The notes below the pieces were generated by a model. The model saw nothing but the letters and a program-made list of their open reading frames with translations. It was not told the DNA's origin and searched no databases. The position numbers and the translations under genes are program-made. Positions 1 through 7,352 of a stretch of DNA of 64,000 bases are shown here, in pieces. Origin of the DNA: Lysinibacillus fusiformis (GTDB lineage: Bacteria; Bacillota; Bacilli; Bacillales_A; Planococcaceae). The stretch is from NCBI RefSeq assembly GCF_003049525.1, contig NZ_PYWL01000002.1, positions 186,001 through 250,000 of the forward strand, written 5' to 3'. How positions within the stretch are numbered: the first letter of the stretch is position 1; every line of letters begins with the position of its first letter.

Positions 1-593
1 TAAAAGGTCTGTAATCATCATATGGTAAATATTATCAGAAAATGCGGCGTTTGCAACGGAAATCATGTAACAAAAGAAGGTGTCACAAAAATCAATTGAG
101 ACACCTAATACGCTATATAACGAAAATAACAGTGTTTCATTTTAGTCCTATTCAATTTGCAAGCCGTTTTTTGTGTGTTGTACGATTTTAAATCTGAAAT
201 TTGGATATTTTACTATTCCGCTGTTTGTGAGACGAAATAAAATGAAGAGTCTTAAAGGTGAAAGCTGTGACTAATTAACGTTCAAGACAGGTTCTAACTA
301 TAGTTAGAAGGTATATTTTTTGTATTTTTTCATTGCTGTAACGTGTGCGTCAATTGATATCCGATTTCTTTAAAGCATTTGGCCATTTCAAATTTGGAAT
401 GTTTTTTTAGCTATATCTCTGATACTAAAGTAGTAACATAGTTTGTATCATTCATACTACTAATGCAGGATGATATGTTTGGGCTGAAAGCTATTGAAAA
501 AATGATAGGAATTGGACCGGAATTAATGGGGGAGCGTATTTCCAGCACCTATCACGCTAAGGTGATAGGTCTGGTATCTATGCGAGTGTTATT
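1..593. other. Intergenic stretch with inverted repeats, no convincing gene
   Basis: No ORF with a good ribosome binding site and a recognisable product is visible. Three structures stand out: a 7-bp stem AGGTGTC/GACACCT at 78-106, whose minus-strand reading is followed by a T-rich run; a perfect 18-bp palindrome TTCTAACTATAGTTAGAA at 292-309; and a long hairpin at 542-574 (CCAG, bulged C, ACCTATCAC, then GTGATAGGTCTGG). The last has no T tract on either side, so it is not a standard terminator, although it lies just past the 3' end of the minus-strand yibF-like gene. Confidence 0.5.
542..574. repeat. Perfect-arm hairpin at the 3' side of the YibE/F genes
   Basis: The arms ACCTATCAC and GTGATAGGT are exact reverse complements around a 6-nt loop, and CCAG/CTGG extends them with one bulged C. 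It ends 20 bases before the stop of the minus-strand yibF-like gene. It could act as a 3' stabilising hairpin or as a protein site; no U tract supports intrinsic termination. Confidence 0.6.
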
Positions 594-1358
594 CTATTTT
601 TTTTCTCGTGTTTTAACTAAATAATAAGCATTGACGGAGGAAGCGATAGGAATAATGAGGGCAATGCCGATGCCTGCGCAAAAAATCGTCATCATTTCCG
701 CACTAAAGACTTTGGAATTGACGATTTCACCAATCGAATAAGAGAGATCCTTAAACCATATCAATAAACTTAAATAGCCACCAAAGAAAGCAAAAAATAA
801 AGTATTTGTATCGGTTCCTAAAATGTCTCTTCCAATACTTATTCCAGATGTAAAAAGTGTCTTTCTACTGATCGAAGGATTGCGATAAAAAATCTCATGC
901 ATAGAGGTAGCAATGGAAATGGCAACATCCATAATGGCACCTATCGTACTCATAATAATGACCGATGCACCAATCTGCACGAAATTAACACCGATATAGA
1001 GAGAAAAGATACTTAATTCTTCCGTTGATTCTTCCCCAAATCCTTGAATCATGGCCTTTTTCGTTATAAACGTAATAAAAAGCAATAAAACAACAATCGT
1101 TACCATTGTAGAAATAAACGCTGTAATGGTTTTACTATTCGTTTTATTAATATAAAACAAACTAATGCAACTGATAACAGTGCACGCAATAAACGTCAGG
1201 ACAATAGGGCTATTTTTAGGGTCTGTCATAAGAAAAATAGTCACAAATAGCACGCCGAAATTTAAAAATAAGGAAAGAAACGAGCGTAGTCCTTGCTTTC
1301 CTCCAATTACCACCATTAATATACATAAAATTCCTGCCAATACAACGATAACATTCAT
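594..1358 (-). CDS. YibE/F family membrane protein, short partner
   Basis: A 254-residue polytopic membrane protein with about seven hydrophobic segments and no extracytoplasmic domain. It matches the C-terminal membrane part of YibE/F-like proteins (DUF/PF07907 type): conserved stretches such as GAIMDVAISIATSMHEI and the FTSGISIGRDILGT loop also occur, slightly changed, in the gene upstream. The start ATG overlaps the stop of that gene by ATGA, so the two are translationally coupled and probably form a heteromer. The biochemical role of the family is not established; a transport role is only an inference from the membrane topology. Confidence 0.8.
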   Translation of the reverse strand: MNVIVVLAGILCILMVVIGGKQGLRSFLSLFLNFGVLFVTIFLMTDPKNSPIVLTFIACTVISCISLFYINKTNSKTITAFISTMVTIVVLLLFITFITKKAMIQGFGEESTEELSIFSLYIGVNFVQIGASVIIMSTIGAIMDVAISIATSMHEIFYRNPSISRKTLFTSGISIGRDILGTDTNTLFFAFFGGYLSLLIWFKDLSYSIGEIVNSKVFSAEMMTIFCAGIGIALIIPIASSVNAYYLVKTREKK

Positions 1359-2479
1359 TCCTTCACCCGCTTTCGATTAATGAAAAAAATAGCGGTGTAT
1401 TGACTAATCGGTATGGTGAGGACGACTCCAATACCTCCTGCAAGTGCACGAGCTAGCTCTAATGAAAGATTCAAGGATAGTGTTAGTCCTAATGTTGAAG
1501 AATTTTTCAAATAGAGTATGACCATTGGTATGGAGCCACAAATATACGCGAAAAATAAAATGCTTGTAATGGTACCCATAATGTCTTTTCCAATTTCTTG
1601 TCCAGATGCCTTCAAAGCTTGTAAAGAAATACGAGAATCCTGTTCGTATAGGGCGAAAATAGAAGAGGACATCGTAATGGCAACATCCATAACAGCCCCA
1701 AGTGAACCGATAAATAAACCAGCCATAAAGACAGTTCGGTAGGGACGTGTTAAAAATTGCATTTCCTCATAGCGTAGACCATTTTCCCCCGTCAACCACA
1801 TCACAGCAGTGCTAATTATGAGGGCTATCATTGTCCCTAAAAGTGTAGATATAATGGCTGCATATGTTTTCGTATTCAAACCACTAATCAGTAACAAGGA
1901 AATGACGGTAAATAATAGGACACAAACCCCACTTATGAATAATAAATTGAGGCTGCCATGCTTTACGTAAAGGTCTAATGCCAATGTTAAAATGCAGGCA
2001 TTTACGACTAAGCTAATAATGGCAAATAAACCTTGTCTCTTACCGATGATGAGTAGTACAAGGATAAAAATCCAAGCGATCATCATAATTGTTTGATCTC
2101 GTTTCAAATCGAGAATGGTGCCCGTTAACTCTGATTGTTTTGAATGTGCATCTATAGCGACAAAGATTTCATTGCCAACATTGTATTCCTGATCAAAGGC
2201 TCCAGATGAAGAATAGTCATTCGTCAAATCAATCGTTTTTCCTTTGTGCTGCCCATTTTTAAGTACGGCTTTAATTTGCTGTGTATACAACATATCTTCA
2301 TTCTCATACATATCTGTTATTGGTTCAGATTCTGTTACTTTGACTTTCAGAATTTCTGCAATAGGTCGATCATAAAATTGTTCATTATGGTGAACGAAAA
2401 AAATGGATAGGGCACAGCCAAGTAATAACAAGGCATAGAAAATACGTTGTTTATAAGTTATTTTTTTAAAATAGTGCAA
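1355..2479 (-). CDS. YibE/F family membrane protein, long partner
   Basis: A 374-residue membrane protein. After one N-terminal membrane segment (about residues 10-30) there is an extracytoplasmic region of about 100 residues, then roughly seven membrane segments that contain GAVMDVAITMSSSIFAL and ALKASGQEIGKDIMGT, the same signature loops as its partner. I chose the TTG at 2479 because GGAGG lies 8 bases before it; the open frame extends five codons further upstream through the Shine-Dalgarno itself. First gene of a two-gene minus-strand operon. Function is unknown beyond family membership. Confidence 0.78.
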   Translation of the reverse strand: MHYFKKITYKQRIFYALLLLGCALSIFFVHHNEQFYDRPIAEILKVKVTESEPITDMYENEDMLYTQQIKAVLKNGQHKGKTIDLTNDYSSSGAFDQEYNVGNEIFVAIDAHSKQSELTGTILDLKRDQTIMMIAWIFILVLLIIGKRQGLFAIISLVVNACILTLALDLYVKHGSLNLLFISGVCVLLFTVISLLLISGLNTKTYAAIISTLLGTMIALIISTAVMWLTGENGLRYEEMQFLTRPYRTVFMAGLFIGSLGAVMDVAITMSSSIFALYEQDSRISLQALKASGQEIGKDIMGTITSILFFAYICGSIPMVILYLKNSSTLGLTLSLNLSLELARALAGGIGVVLTIPISQYTAIFFINRKRVKE

Positions 2480-2686
2480 TGGAATGACCTCCAAATTAGT
2501 GGACTAAATAGTCACTTGTACAGGAACGATTTTAAGAATAGTAAGTTCCAATATATTCTCTAGTTTAACGATAGGAATGATAGATTCCAAGGCATTTATG
2601 CTATAAAAAAGCGGCAGGATATTTGTATTCTAGAAAAAAATATGATAGATTATTTAATACTATAAATTCGAAGGGAGGGCGAAGTA

Positions 2687-2848
2687 ATGGAAACTGTTTG
2701 TGCGAAAGGTTTAACCGAAGTAGAGGTAAAATCTTACAATCTTTGTGGGGATTTGCTGGCTAAGGGAGAAGTATGCCCTTTTTTAAGCAAATTTCATATC
2801 GATGCAGGTTCCGGTTGCTTTTTGCCTTCTTTATTTCTTACTGATTGA
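2687..2848 (+). CDS. 53-codon leader ORF upstream of the ABC-F gene
   Basis: This ORF starts with ATG behind a very strong site (AAGGGAGGG, about 8 bases spacing) and encodes a 53-residue cysteine-containing peptide (METVCAKGLTEV at the start, FLPSLFLTD at the end). I recognise no family. It ends just before two successive intrinsic terminators and precedes the ABC-F gene in the same direction. ABC-F resistance genes such as vmlR and the Listeria lmo0919 gene are controlled by translated upstream ORFs and premature terminators, so a regulatory leader is the best guess. It could also be an independent small gene with terminator 2881-2907 as its own. Confidence 0.55.
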   Translation: METVCAKGLTEVEVKSYNLCGDLLAKGEVCPFLSKFHIDAGSGCFLPSLFLTD

Positions 2849-2868
2849 CATCCAATTAAATGGGATGT
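2848..2868 (+). promoter_or_regulatory. Hairpin overlapping the leader ORF stop
   Basis: ACATCC and GGATGT form a 6-bp stem starting at the stop codon of the 53-codon leader ORF and about 13 bases before terminator 1. A second GGGATGT copy lies at 2945-2951, again just before a terminator. The position suits an anti-terminator or a ribosome-position sensor, which is inference. Confidence 0.35.
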
Positions 2869-2880
2869 ATAGATTGCTAG

Positions 2881-2907
2881 ACGCCGGTTCGTAACGGCGC
2901 TTTTTTT
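2881..2907 (+). terminator. Attenuator-type terminator 1 of the ABC-F leader
   Basis: CGCCG, one unpaired G, TT, a short CGT loop, then AACGGCG, followed by a run of seven T. It lies 33 bases after the leader ORF stop and about 190 bases before the ABC-F start codon. Confidence 0.75.
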
Positions 2908-2957
2908 GTTTAATTATAAAATTTAACATGCCCTTTTTCTCATAGGGATGTTTGTAA

Positions 2958-2985
2958 GGTGCCGTTTTATGACGGCGCCTTTTTT
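2958..2985 (+). terminator. Attenuator-type terminator 2 of the ABC-F leader
   Basis: GGTGCCGT pairs with ACGGCGCC (one G-U pair) around TTTATG, followed by TTTTTT. It resembles terminator 1 in stem sequence and in the preceding GGGATGT, which suggests a duplicated control unit. Confidence 0.75.
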
Positions 2986-3012
2986 GTGTTTGTTTGAAAG
3001 GAGTGAAAAGTG

Positions 3013-3045
3013 ATGTGTAACCTTATATGTCCATTTATTTCTTGA
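3013..3045 (+). CDS. Ten-codon leader peptide before the ABC-F gene
   Basis: ATG behind GAAAGGAGTG encodes MCNLICPFIS and stops 48 bases before the ABC-F start at 3094. A short translated ORF with its own strong ribosome binding site just ahead of an antibiotic-resistance-type gene is typical of ribosome-stalling leader peptides. No stalling motif is proven; assignment rests on position and ribosome binding site. Confidence 0.5.
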   Translation: MCNLICPFIS

Positions 3046-3093
3046 GCAATTCGCTTAGTAGTAATGGATAAAATAAATAAGGAGATTGAAAAA

Positions 3094-4719
3094 ATGATAC
3101 TTCAATTAAATGGAATTAGTAAGAGCTACTTGGGAGATCCGATTCTTTCAAAGATAACCATGAAAATGGAACGTGGCGATCGGATTGGACTTATAGGTGT
3201 AAATGGGGCAGGAAAATCAACGCTACTAAAGATCATTACAGGGGATCTTCCCTATGATGAAGGCGACATTTTTATAGGCAAGGGAATGAAGCTAGGTTAT
3301 TTGCGACAAGATAGTGGGTTACAGCCAGAACATACGATTTGGACTGAAATGCTTGGGGCATTTACTGAGCTTCAAGAGGCTGAAAAGGAACTTCGAGAGC
3401 TGGAAATGCAGATGGGTGAGCCTTCCTGCATCAATAACCCCGAAAAGCTGGAACAGGTAATGAAGATATATGCCAGCAAATCAGATTGGTTTTCACAGCA
3501 AGGTGGCTATGATGTCGAGGCAAAAATAAATAGTATGTTAAATGGAATGGGCTTTGGTAGCATCCCGACAAACACTCTTATCGAATCATTAAGTGGTGGA
3601 CAGAAAACTAGACTGGCACTTGCTAAAATTTTACTAGAGCAGCCGGATTTATTGCTGTTAGATGAACCGACTAACCATTTGGATTTTGCGACTTTAAACT
3701 GGCTTGAAAGCTATTTACGTGGCTATCAGGGTGCTATTATTGTTATTTCGCACGATCGTTATTTTTTAGATGCCCTTGTCAATGAAATTTATGAGATTGA
3801 ACGCACCCATGGAACAACATACAGCGGTAACTATTCTAAGTATGTGGAAAGCAAGGTGAAAAATCGCGAATTAATGGAAAAGAAATATACGATGCAACAG
3901 CAGCAAATCGCCAAAATGGAGGATTATATTGAGCGGAATATTACGATGGCTACTTCCTCGAAAAGCGCTAAGAACAAAAGGAAGCAGCTCGAACGAATAG
4001 ATCGTCTTGAAAAGCCTCAGAAGGATCTAAAACACGCACAAATGACATTTGCTACAGATAAGAGATCTCATAAAGAAGTGTTGAAGGTAAAAGATGTAGT
4101 GCTCTCCTATCAGCTAGAAGATAGCAAGAAAATATTATTGCAAGATATTGAGTTTTCCTTGGATAGAGGAGATCGGGTCGCATTAGTAGGTCCAAATGGT
4201 GTTGGGAAATCAACGCTTTTGAAGGCGTTATTACATGAATTGTCTCCGGACCGTGGCGTTATCGCATGGGGAAATGGTGTGACAATCGGCTATTATGATC
4301 AAGAGCAAGAGACATTACATCCTAATAATACGGTATTACAAGAGGTTTGGAGTACTTTCCCTTCGATGGAAGAGGCAAGAATACGGTCAGTACTCGGTAA
4401 TTTTTTATTTACGAAAGAGGATGTTTTTAAAAAGATAGCCTCCCTTAGCGGCGGGGAAAAAGCGCGTGTAGCGTTAGCAAAGCTTATTTTGCAAAAAGCC
4501 AATGTGCTTATTATGGATGAGCCGACCAATCATCTTGATTTATTTAGCAAGGAAGTTTTGGAGGAGGCGCTATTGCAATTTGACGGCACCTTATTATGCA
4601 TTTCTCATGATCGTTATTTCCTTAATAAGCTAGCAAATAAATTGCTTGAATTATCACCAACTGGGATGACGGCCTTTTCAGGAAATTATGATGATTATGT
4701 TCAAAAAATAAGCCATTAA
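3094..4719 (+). CDS. ABC-F family ATPase, ribosome-protection type
   Basis: A 541-residue soluble protein with two ABC domains and no membrane segment. First domain: Walker A GVNGAGKST, signature LSGGQKTRLALAK, Walker B LLLLDEPTNHLD. A basic, coiled interdomain linker follows, then the second domain with GPNGVGKST, LSGGEKARVALAK and LIMDEPTNHLD. The nearest remembered relative is B. subtilis YdiF, but this protein lacks YdiF's long C-terminal extension, as many antibiotic-resistance ABC-F proteins do. ABC-F proteins bind the ribosomal E site and can dislodge antibiotics. The open frame starts ten codons earlier, but only the ATG at 3094 has a ribosome binding site (AAGGAG, 9 bases). Substrate drug cannot be read from sequence. 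Confidence 0.88.
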   Translation: MILQLNGISKSYLGDPILSKITMKMERGDRIGLIGVNGAGKSTLLKIITGDLPYDEGDIFIGKGMKLGYLRQDSGLQPEHTIWTEMLGAFTELQEAEKELRELEMQMGEPSCINNPEKLEQVMKIYASKSDWFSQQGGYDVEAKINSMLNGMGFGSIPTNTLIESLSGGQKTRLALAKILLEQPDLLLLDEPTNHLDFATLNWLESYLRGYQGAIIVISHDRYFLDALVNEIYEIERTHGTTYSGNYSKYVESKVKNRELMEKKYTMQQQQIAKMEDYIERNITMATSSKSAKNKRKQLERIDRLEKPQKDLKHAQMTFATDKRSHKEVLKVKDVVLSYQLEDSKKILLQDIEFSLDRGDRVALVGPNGVGKSTLLKALLHELSPDRGVIAWGNGVTIGYYDQEQETLHPNNTVLQEVWSTFPSMEEARIRSVLGNFLFTKEDVFKKIASLSGGEKARVALAKLILQKANVLIMDEPTNHLDLFSKEVLEEALLQFDGTLLCISHDRYFLNKLANKLLELSPTGMTAFSGNYDDYVQKISH

Positions 4720-4727
4720 AGGATTTA

Positions 4728-4763
4728 GGGGCTACCTCTATAGCAAGAGGTGGCCCCTTTTTT
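4728..4763 (+). terminator. Terminator of the ABC-F gene
   Basis: GGGGCTACCTCT pairs with AGAGGTGGCCCC (one G-U pair), followed by six T, nine bases after the stop codon. Confidence 0.9.
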
Positions 4764-4768
4764 AAAAA

Positions 4769-4796
4769 TTACAGACAGAAGTATAGATAATATAAT
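4769..4796 (+). promoter_or_regulatory. Promoter of the riboflavin operon
   Basis: TTACAG, 16-base spacer, TATAAT at 4791-4796: a good sigma-A-type promoter about 38 bases before the first FMN riboswitch. Confidence 0.65.
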
Positions 4797-4833
4797 TAAA
4801 TAGTGTTATCGTAAGAACTAGCTAAATAAAATG

Positions 4834-4953
4834 ATCCTTCGGGGTAGGGTGAAATTCCCAATCGGCGGTGATGAAGTAATTCAAAGTCCGTGAGCGCAAG
4901 CTGATTTGGTGCAAATCCAAAACCGACAGTAACAGTCTGGATGGGAGAAGGGT
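4834..4953 (+). ncRNA. FMN riboswitch, copy 1
   Basis: A complete RFN element. The closing stem is ATCCTTC/GAAGGGT, and the conserved core pieces GGGGTAGGGTGAAATTCCC, ATCGGCGGTGATG, AGTCCGTGAGC, the TTGGTG hairpin, AACCGACAG and GTCTGGATGGGAGAAG are all present in order. FMN binding in this class stops riboflavin gene expression, here most likely by favouring the terminator at 5020-5052. Confidence 0.97.
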
Positions 4954-5019
4954 ATAAGTGCAAGCTTTTTAAATTCAATGTAATTTAGAAGGTCTATTTG
5001 ACTATGCATTTATGACACG

Positions 5020-5052
5020 ACTTCCCGCAAGTATGTTGGGAAGTTTTTTTAT
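5020..5052 (+). terminator. Terminator linked to FMN riboswitch 1
   Basis: ACTTCCC and GGGAAGT form the stem, followed by seven T. It lies between the two riboswitch copies, so copy 1 can end transcription before copy 2 is made. Confidence 0.85.
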
Positions 5053-5076
5053 TTAGCCAATCAATTGAATAGAAGA

Positions 5077-5198
5077 TGTTCTTCGGGGTAGGGTGAAATT
5101 CCCAATCGGCGGTGATGAAGCAATTCAAAGTCCGTGAGCGCAAGCTGATTTGGTGCAAATCCAAAACCGACAGTGATAGTCTGGATGGGAGAAGAACA
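5077..5198 (+). ncRNA. FMN riboswitch, copy 2
   Basis: A second full RFN element with closing stem TGTTCTTC/GAAGAACA. By eye its core differs from copy 1 at only about three positions over some 110 bases (for example GTAAT/GCAAT and GTAACAG/GTGATAG), while the closing stems differ in a compensated way. It is followed by its own terminator at 5267-5297. Confidence 0.97.
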
Positions 5199-5266
5199 AA
5201 TAAGATACTAGTCTATGGAAAAAATGTATATCCAAATAGGCTTATTTATTGATGTCTTATACTCCC

Positions 5267-5297
5267 AAAACCCCTTTGTCAAAGGGGTTTTTCTTTT
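5267..5297 (+). terminator. Terminator linked to FMN riboswitch 2
   Basis: AAAACCCCTTTG and CAAAGGGGTTTT form a strong stem with a T-rich tail. It is the last terminator before ribE. Confidence 0.88.
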
Positions 5298-5316
5298 TAT
5301 ATGAGCTTTAAGAAGG

Positions 5317-5421
5317 GAGACGGATAGAAGCTCAAGAGTGGTGGATAGAAAGGCAAGAGTGACGGATAGAAGCTCAAGAGTGACGGATAGAAACCCAAAA
5401 GCCACGGATAGAAGCTACGTA
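5317..5421 (+). repeat. Five tandem 21-bp repeats before ribE
   Basis: Five units of exactly 21 bp with consensus GTGACGGATAGAAGCTCAAGA start at 5317, 5338, 5359, 5380 and 5401. CGGATAGAA or TGGATAGAA is kept in every unit. They lie between the second riboswitch terminator and the ribE start and are probably transcribed in the ribE leader. There are no spacers, so this is not a CRISPR array. Confidence 0.9.
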
Positions 5422-5447
5422 AGATCAGTGTGAAAGCAGGTGAAGAA

Positions 5448-6086
5448 ATGTTTACAGGTATTGTGGAGGATATTGGCACTATTAAAGCCTTGCAAATCAA
5501 TAAGAACAGTATGAAAATTACGGTTCAATCATCGAAAGTTGCTGAAGATGTGGGGTTAGGGGATAGTATAGCGGTCAATGGTGTTTGTTTAACGGTTACT
5601 CATTTTACGAATCGAGAGCTTACGATGGATGTTATGCCTGAAACCGTCAAAGCTACAAATTTACATCAGCTGACAATAGGGGATCCGGTTAATTTGGAGC
5701 GTGCGATGCCTGCTAATGGGCGATTTGGGGGTCACTTTGTTGCTGGTCATGTCGATGGTGTTGGGAAGATTTTACGAAAACGTCCGGTGGCCAACGCGGT
5801 TTATATTGATATCGAATTGTCTGAGGAACTAACAAGTTTCTGTATTCCGAAGGGCTCCGTAACGATTGATGGCACAAGCTTAACAATCTTTCATGTTGAA
5901 ACGAATCAGGTCACGATTTCACTGATTCCTCATACTTACAAGGAAACGATTTTAGGTATGAAAAAAGTAGGCGCTTTCGTCAATATTGAAACAGATTTAG
6001 TCGGTAAATATATTTTAAACGAATTGAAAAATGGGCAAGGCAAGTCAATGATTACAAGAGATTATTTAGCACGACATGGTTTTTAA
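5448..6086 (+). CDS. ribE: Riboflavin synthase, alpha subunit
   Basis: A 212-residue enzyme that dismutates two 6,7-dimethyl-8-ribityllumazine molecules to riboflavin. It has the expected duplicated lumazine-binding fold: MFTGIVEDIG at the start, NGVCLTV in repeat 1, GHFVAGHVDG at the junction and a KGSVTIDGTSLTI motif in repeat 2. I use the ATG at 5448, behind AGGTGA; a GTG six codons upstream is open but lacks a site. First gene of the riboflavin operon, under both FMN riboswitches. No ribD precedes it, unlike the usual Bacillus order ribD-ribE-ribBA-ribH. Confidence 0.95.
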   Translation: MFTGIVEDIGTIKALQINKNSMKITVQSSKVAEDVGLGDSIAVNGVCLTVTHFTNRELTMDVMPETVKATNLHQLTIGDPVNLERAMPANGRFGGHFVAGHVDGVGKILRKRPVANAVYIDIELSEELTSFCIPKGSVTIDGTSLTIFHVETNQVTISLIPHTYKETILGMKKVGAFVNIETDLVGKYILNELKNGQGKSMITRDYLARHGF

Positions 6087-6113
6087 AATCACATAATGAG
6101 GAGATGAAAAATA

Positions 6114-6728
6114 GTGCTACATGCAATTGAAGATGCCATAGAGGATTTAAAGCAAGGGAAAATAATCATCGTAGTGGATGATGAGGATCGGGAAAATGAG
6201 GGGGATCTTCTAGCGCTTGCTGAATTTATTACTCCGGAAACGATCAACTTTATGGCGACTTATGGAAAAGGTCTAATTTGTACGCCGATTTCGCAGAAGC
6301 TAGCACATCAGTTAGATCTGCACCCAATGGTTCAGCACAATACGGATAACCATCAAACAGCATTTACCATAAGTATCGATCATATGGACACAACAACGGG
6401 GATTAGTGCCTTTGAGCGGGCATTCACCATACAAAAGATGTTGGGATCTCAGGCGAAAAAAACTGATTTTCGTCGACCAGGACACATTTTTCCACTAATC
6501 GCAAAGGATAATGGTGTCTTAGAGCGAAGGGGCCATACGGAGGCGAGCATTGATTTAGCTAAGCTTTGTCACAGTATTCCTGCTGGAGTGATTTGTGAAA
6601 TTATGGGGGACGATGGTCACATGATGCGCTTTGATGAATTGACAAAGTATGCAGCACATCATGGATTAAAAATGATTTCCATTGAGGCGTTAGCCGCTTA
6701 TCGCAGTCAATCATTTACAACAAACTAA
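6114..6728 (+). CDS. ribB: 3,4-dihydroxy-2-butanone-4-phosphate synthase (stand-alone)
   Basis: A 204-residue protein that converts ribulose 5-phosphate to dihydroxybutanone phosphate and formate. The acidic motif [11 protein letters not shown] and the RRPGHIFPL and [12 protein letters not shown] motifs are intact. The GTP cyclohydrolase II half found in the usual fused RibBA (about 400 residues) is missing, and no gene for it follows. The start is GTG behind GAGGAG. It sits between ribE and ribH in the same operon, so the GTP branch of the pathway must be encoded elsewhere. Confidence 0.93.
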   Translation: MLHAIEDAIEDLKQGKIIIVVDDEDRENEGDLLALAEFITPETINFMATYGKGLICTPISQKLAHQLDLHPMVQHNTDNHQTAFTISIDHMDTTTGISAFERAFTIQKMLGSQAKKTDFRRPGHIFPLIAKDNGVLERRGHTEASIDLAKLCHSIPAGVICEIMGDDGHMMRFDELTKYAAHHGLKMISIEALAAYRSQSFTTN

Positions 6729-6749
6729 TAACGAGGGAGATTTTAAAAA

Positions 6750-7217
6750 ATGGGTCAAACATTTGAAGCACAATTAATTGGGACGGATTTAAAAATTGCG
6801 GTAGTCGTAGGTCGATTCAATGAGTTTATTACAAGCAAATTATTAGATGGTGCAATGGATGGATTAAAAAGACACGGTGTAGATGAAGCATCCATTGATG
6901 TTGCATGGGTGCCAGGAGCTTTTGAAGTGCCTTTTATTGCGAAACAATTAGCAGAGACAAAGAAATATGATGCCATTATTGGTTTAGGGACTGTTATTCG
7001 TGGTTCTACAACACATTATGATTATGTGTGTAATGAGTCGGCAAAAGGAATTGCGAATGTATCCTTAACGACCAATGTACCAGTTATTTTCGGTATTGTT
7101 ACAACAGAAAATATTGAACAGGCGATTGAGCGTGCGGGAACGAAATCAGGTAATAAAGGCTATGATTCCGCGATATCGGCAATTGAGATGGCTAATCTAC
7201 AAAAAATGATTGGCTAA
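6750..7217 (+). CDS. ribH: 6,7-dimethyl-8-ribityllumazine synthase
   Basis: A 155-residue enzyme, the usual family length, that condenses dihydroxybutanone phosphate with the aminouracil intermediate. [10 protein letters not shown] at the N-terminus, the GAFEVP loop and the [14 protein letters not shown] stretch with its catalytic histidine are typical. The ATG follows GAGGGAG. It is the last gene of the riboflavin operon; no clear terminator is seen in the 135 bases behind it. Confidence 0.95.
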   Translation: MGQTFEAQLIGTDLKIAVVVGRFNEFITSKLLDGAMDGLKRHGVDEASIDVAWVPGAFEVPFIAKQLAETKKYDAIIGLGTVIRGSTTHYDYVCNESAKGIANVSLTTNVPVIFGIVTTENIEQAIERAGTKSGNKGYDSAISAIEMANLQKMIG

Positions 7218-7352
7218 GAACATTCTGAATAGGTTATCACAGTATTTGTTTCTTGAATAATTTTTATGTCCATGGGAAAAATATGCCTAAGTATATTTAT
7301 TACATGTCGTAGTTTTCATAAATGTACTAAATTTGAGCAGGCTCAGTAGGAG

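Noticed and set aside
463..624. 53-codon plus-strand ORF (starts MQDDMFGLKAIEKM) overlapping the end of the yibF-like gene
   Set aside because: No ribosome binding site, no recognised family, and the hairpin at 542-574 lies inside it; the overlap with a convincing minus-strand gene makes it unlikely.
4796..4978. Minus-strand ORF across FMN riboswitch 1
   Set aside because: It is the antisense of a conserved structured RNA.
5317..5421. CRISPR array
   Set aside because: The repeats are directly adjacent without spacers and there are no cas genes.
5208..5500. Two minus-strand ORFs with seven-residue repeats (such as LLSVTLE)
   Set aside because: They are translations of the 21-bp tandem repeats in two frames, with no ribosome binding site.
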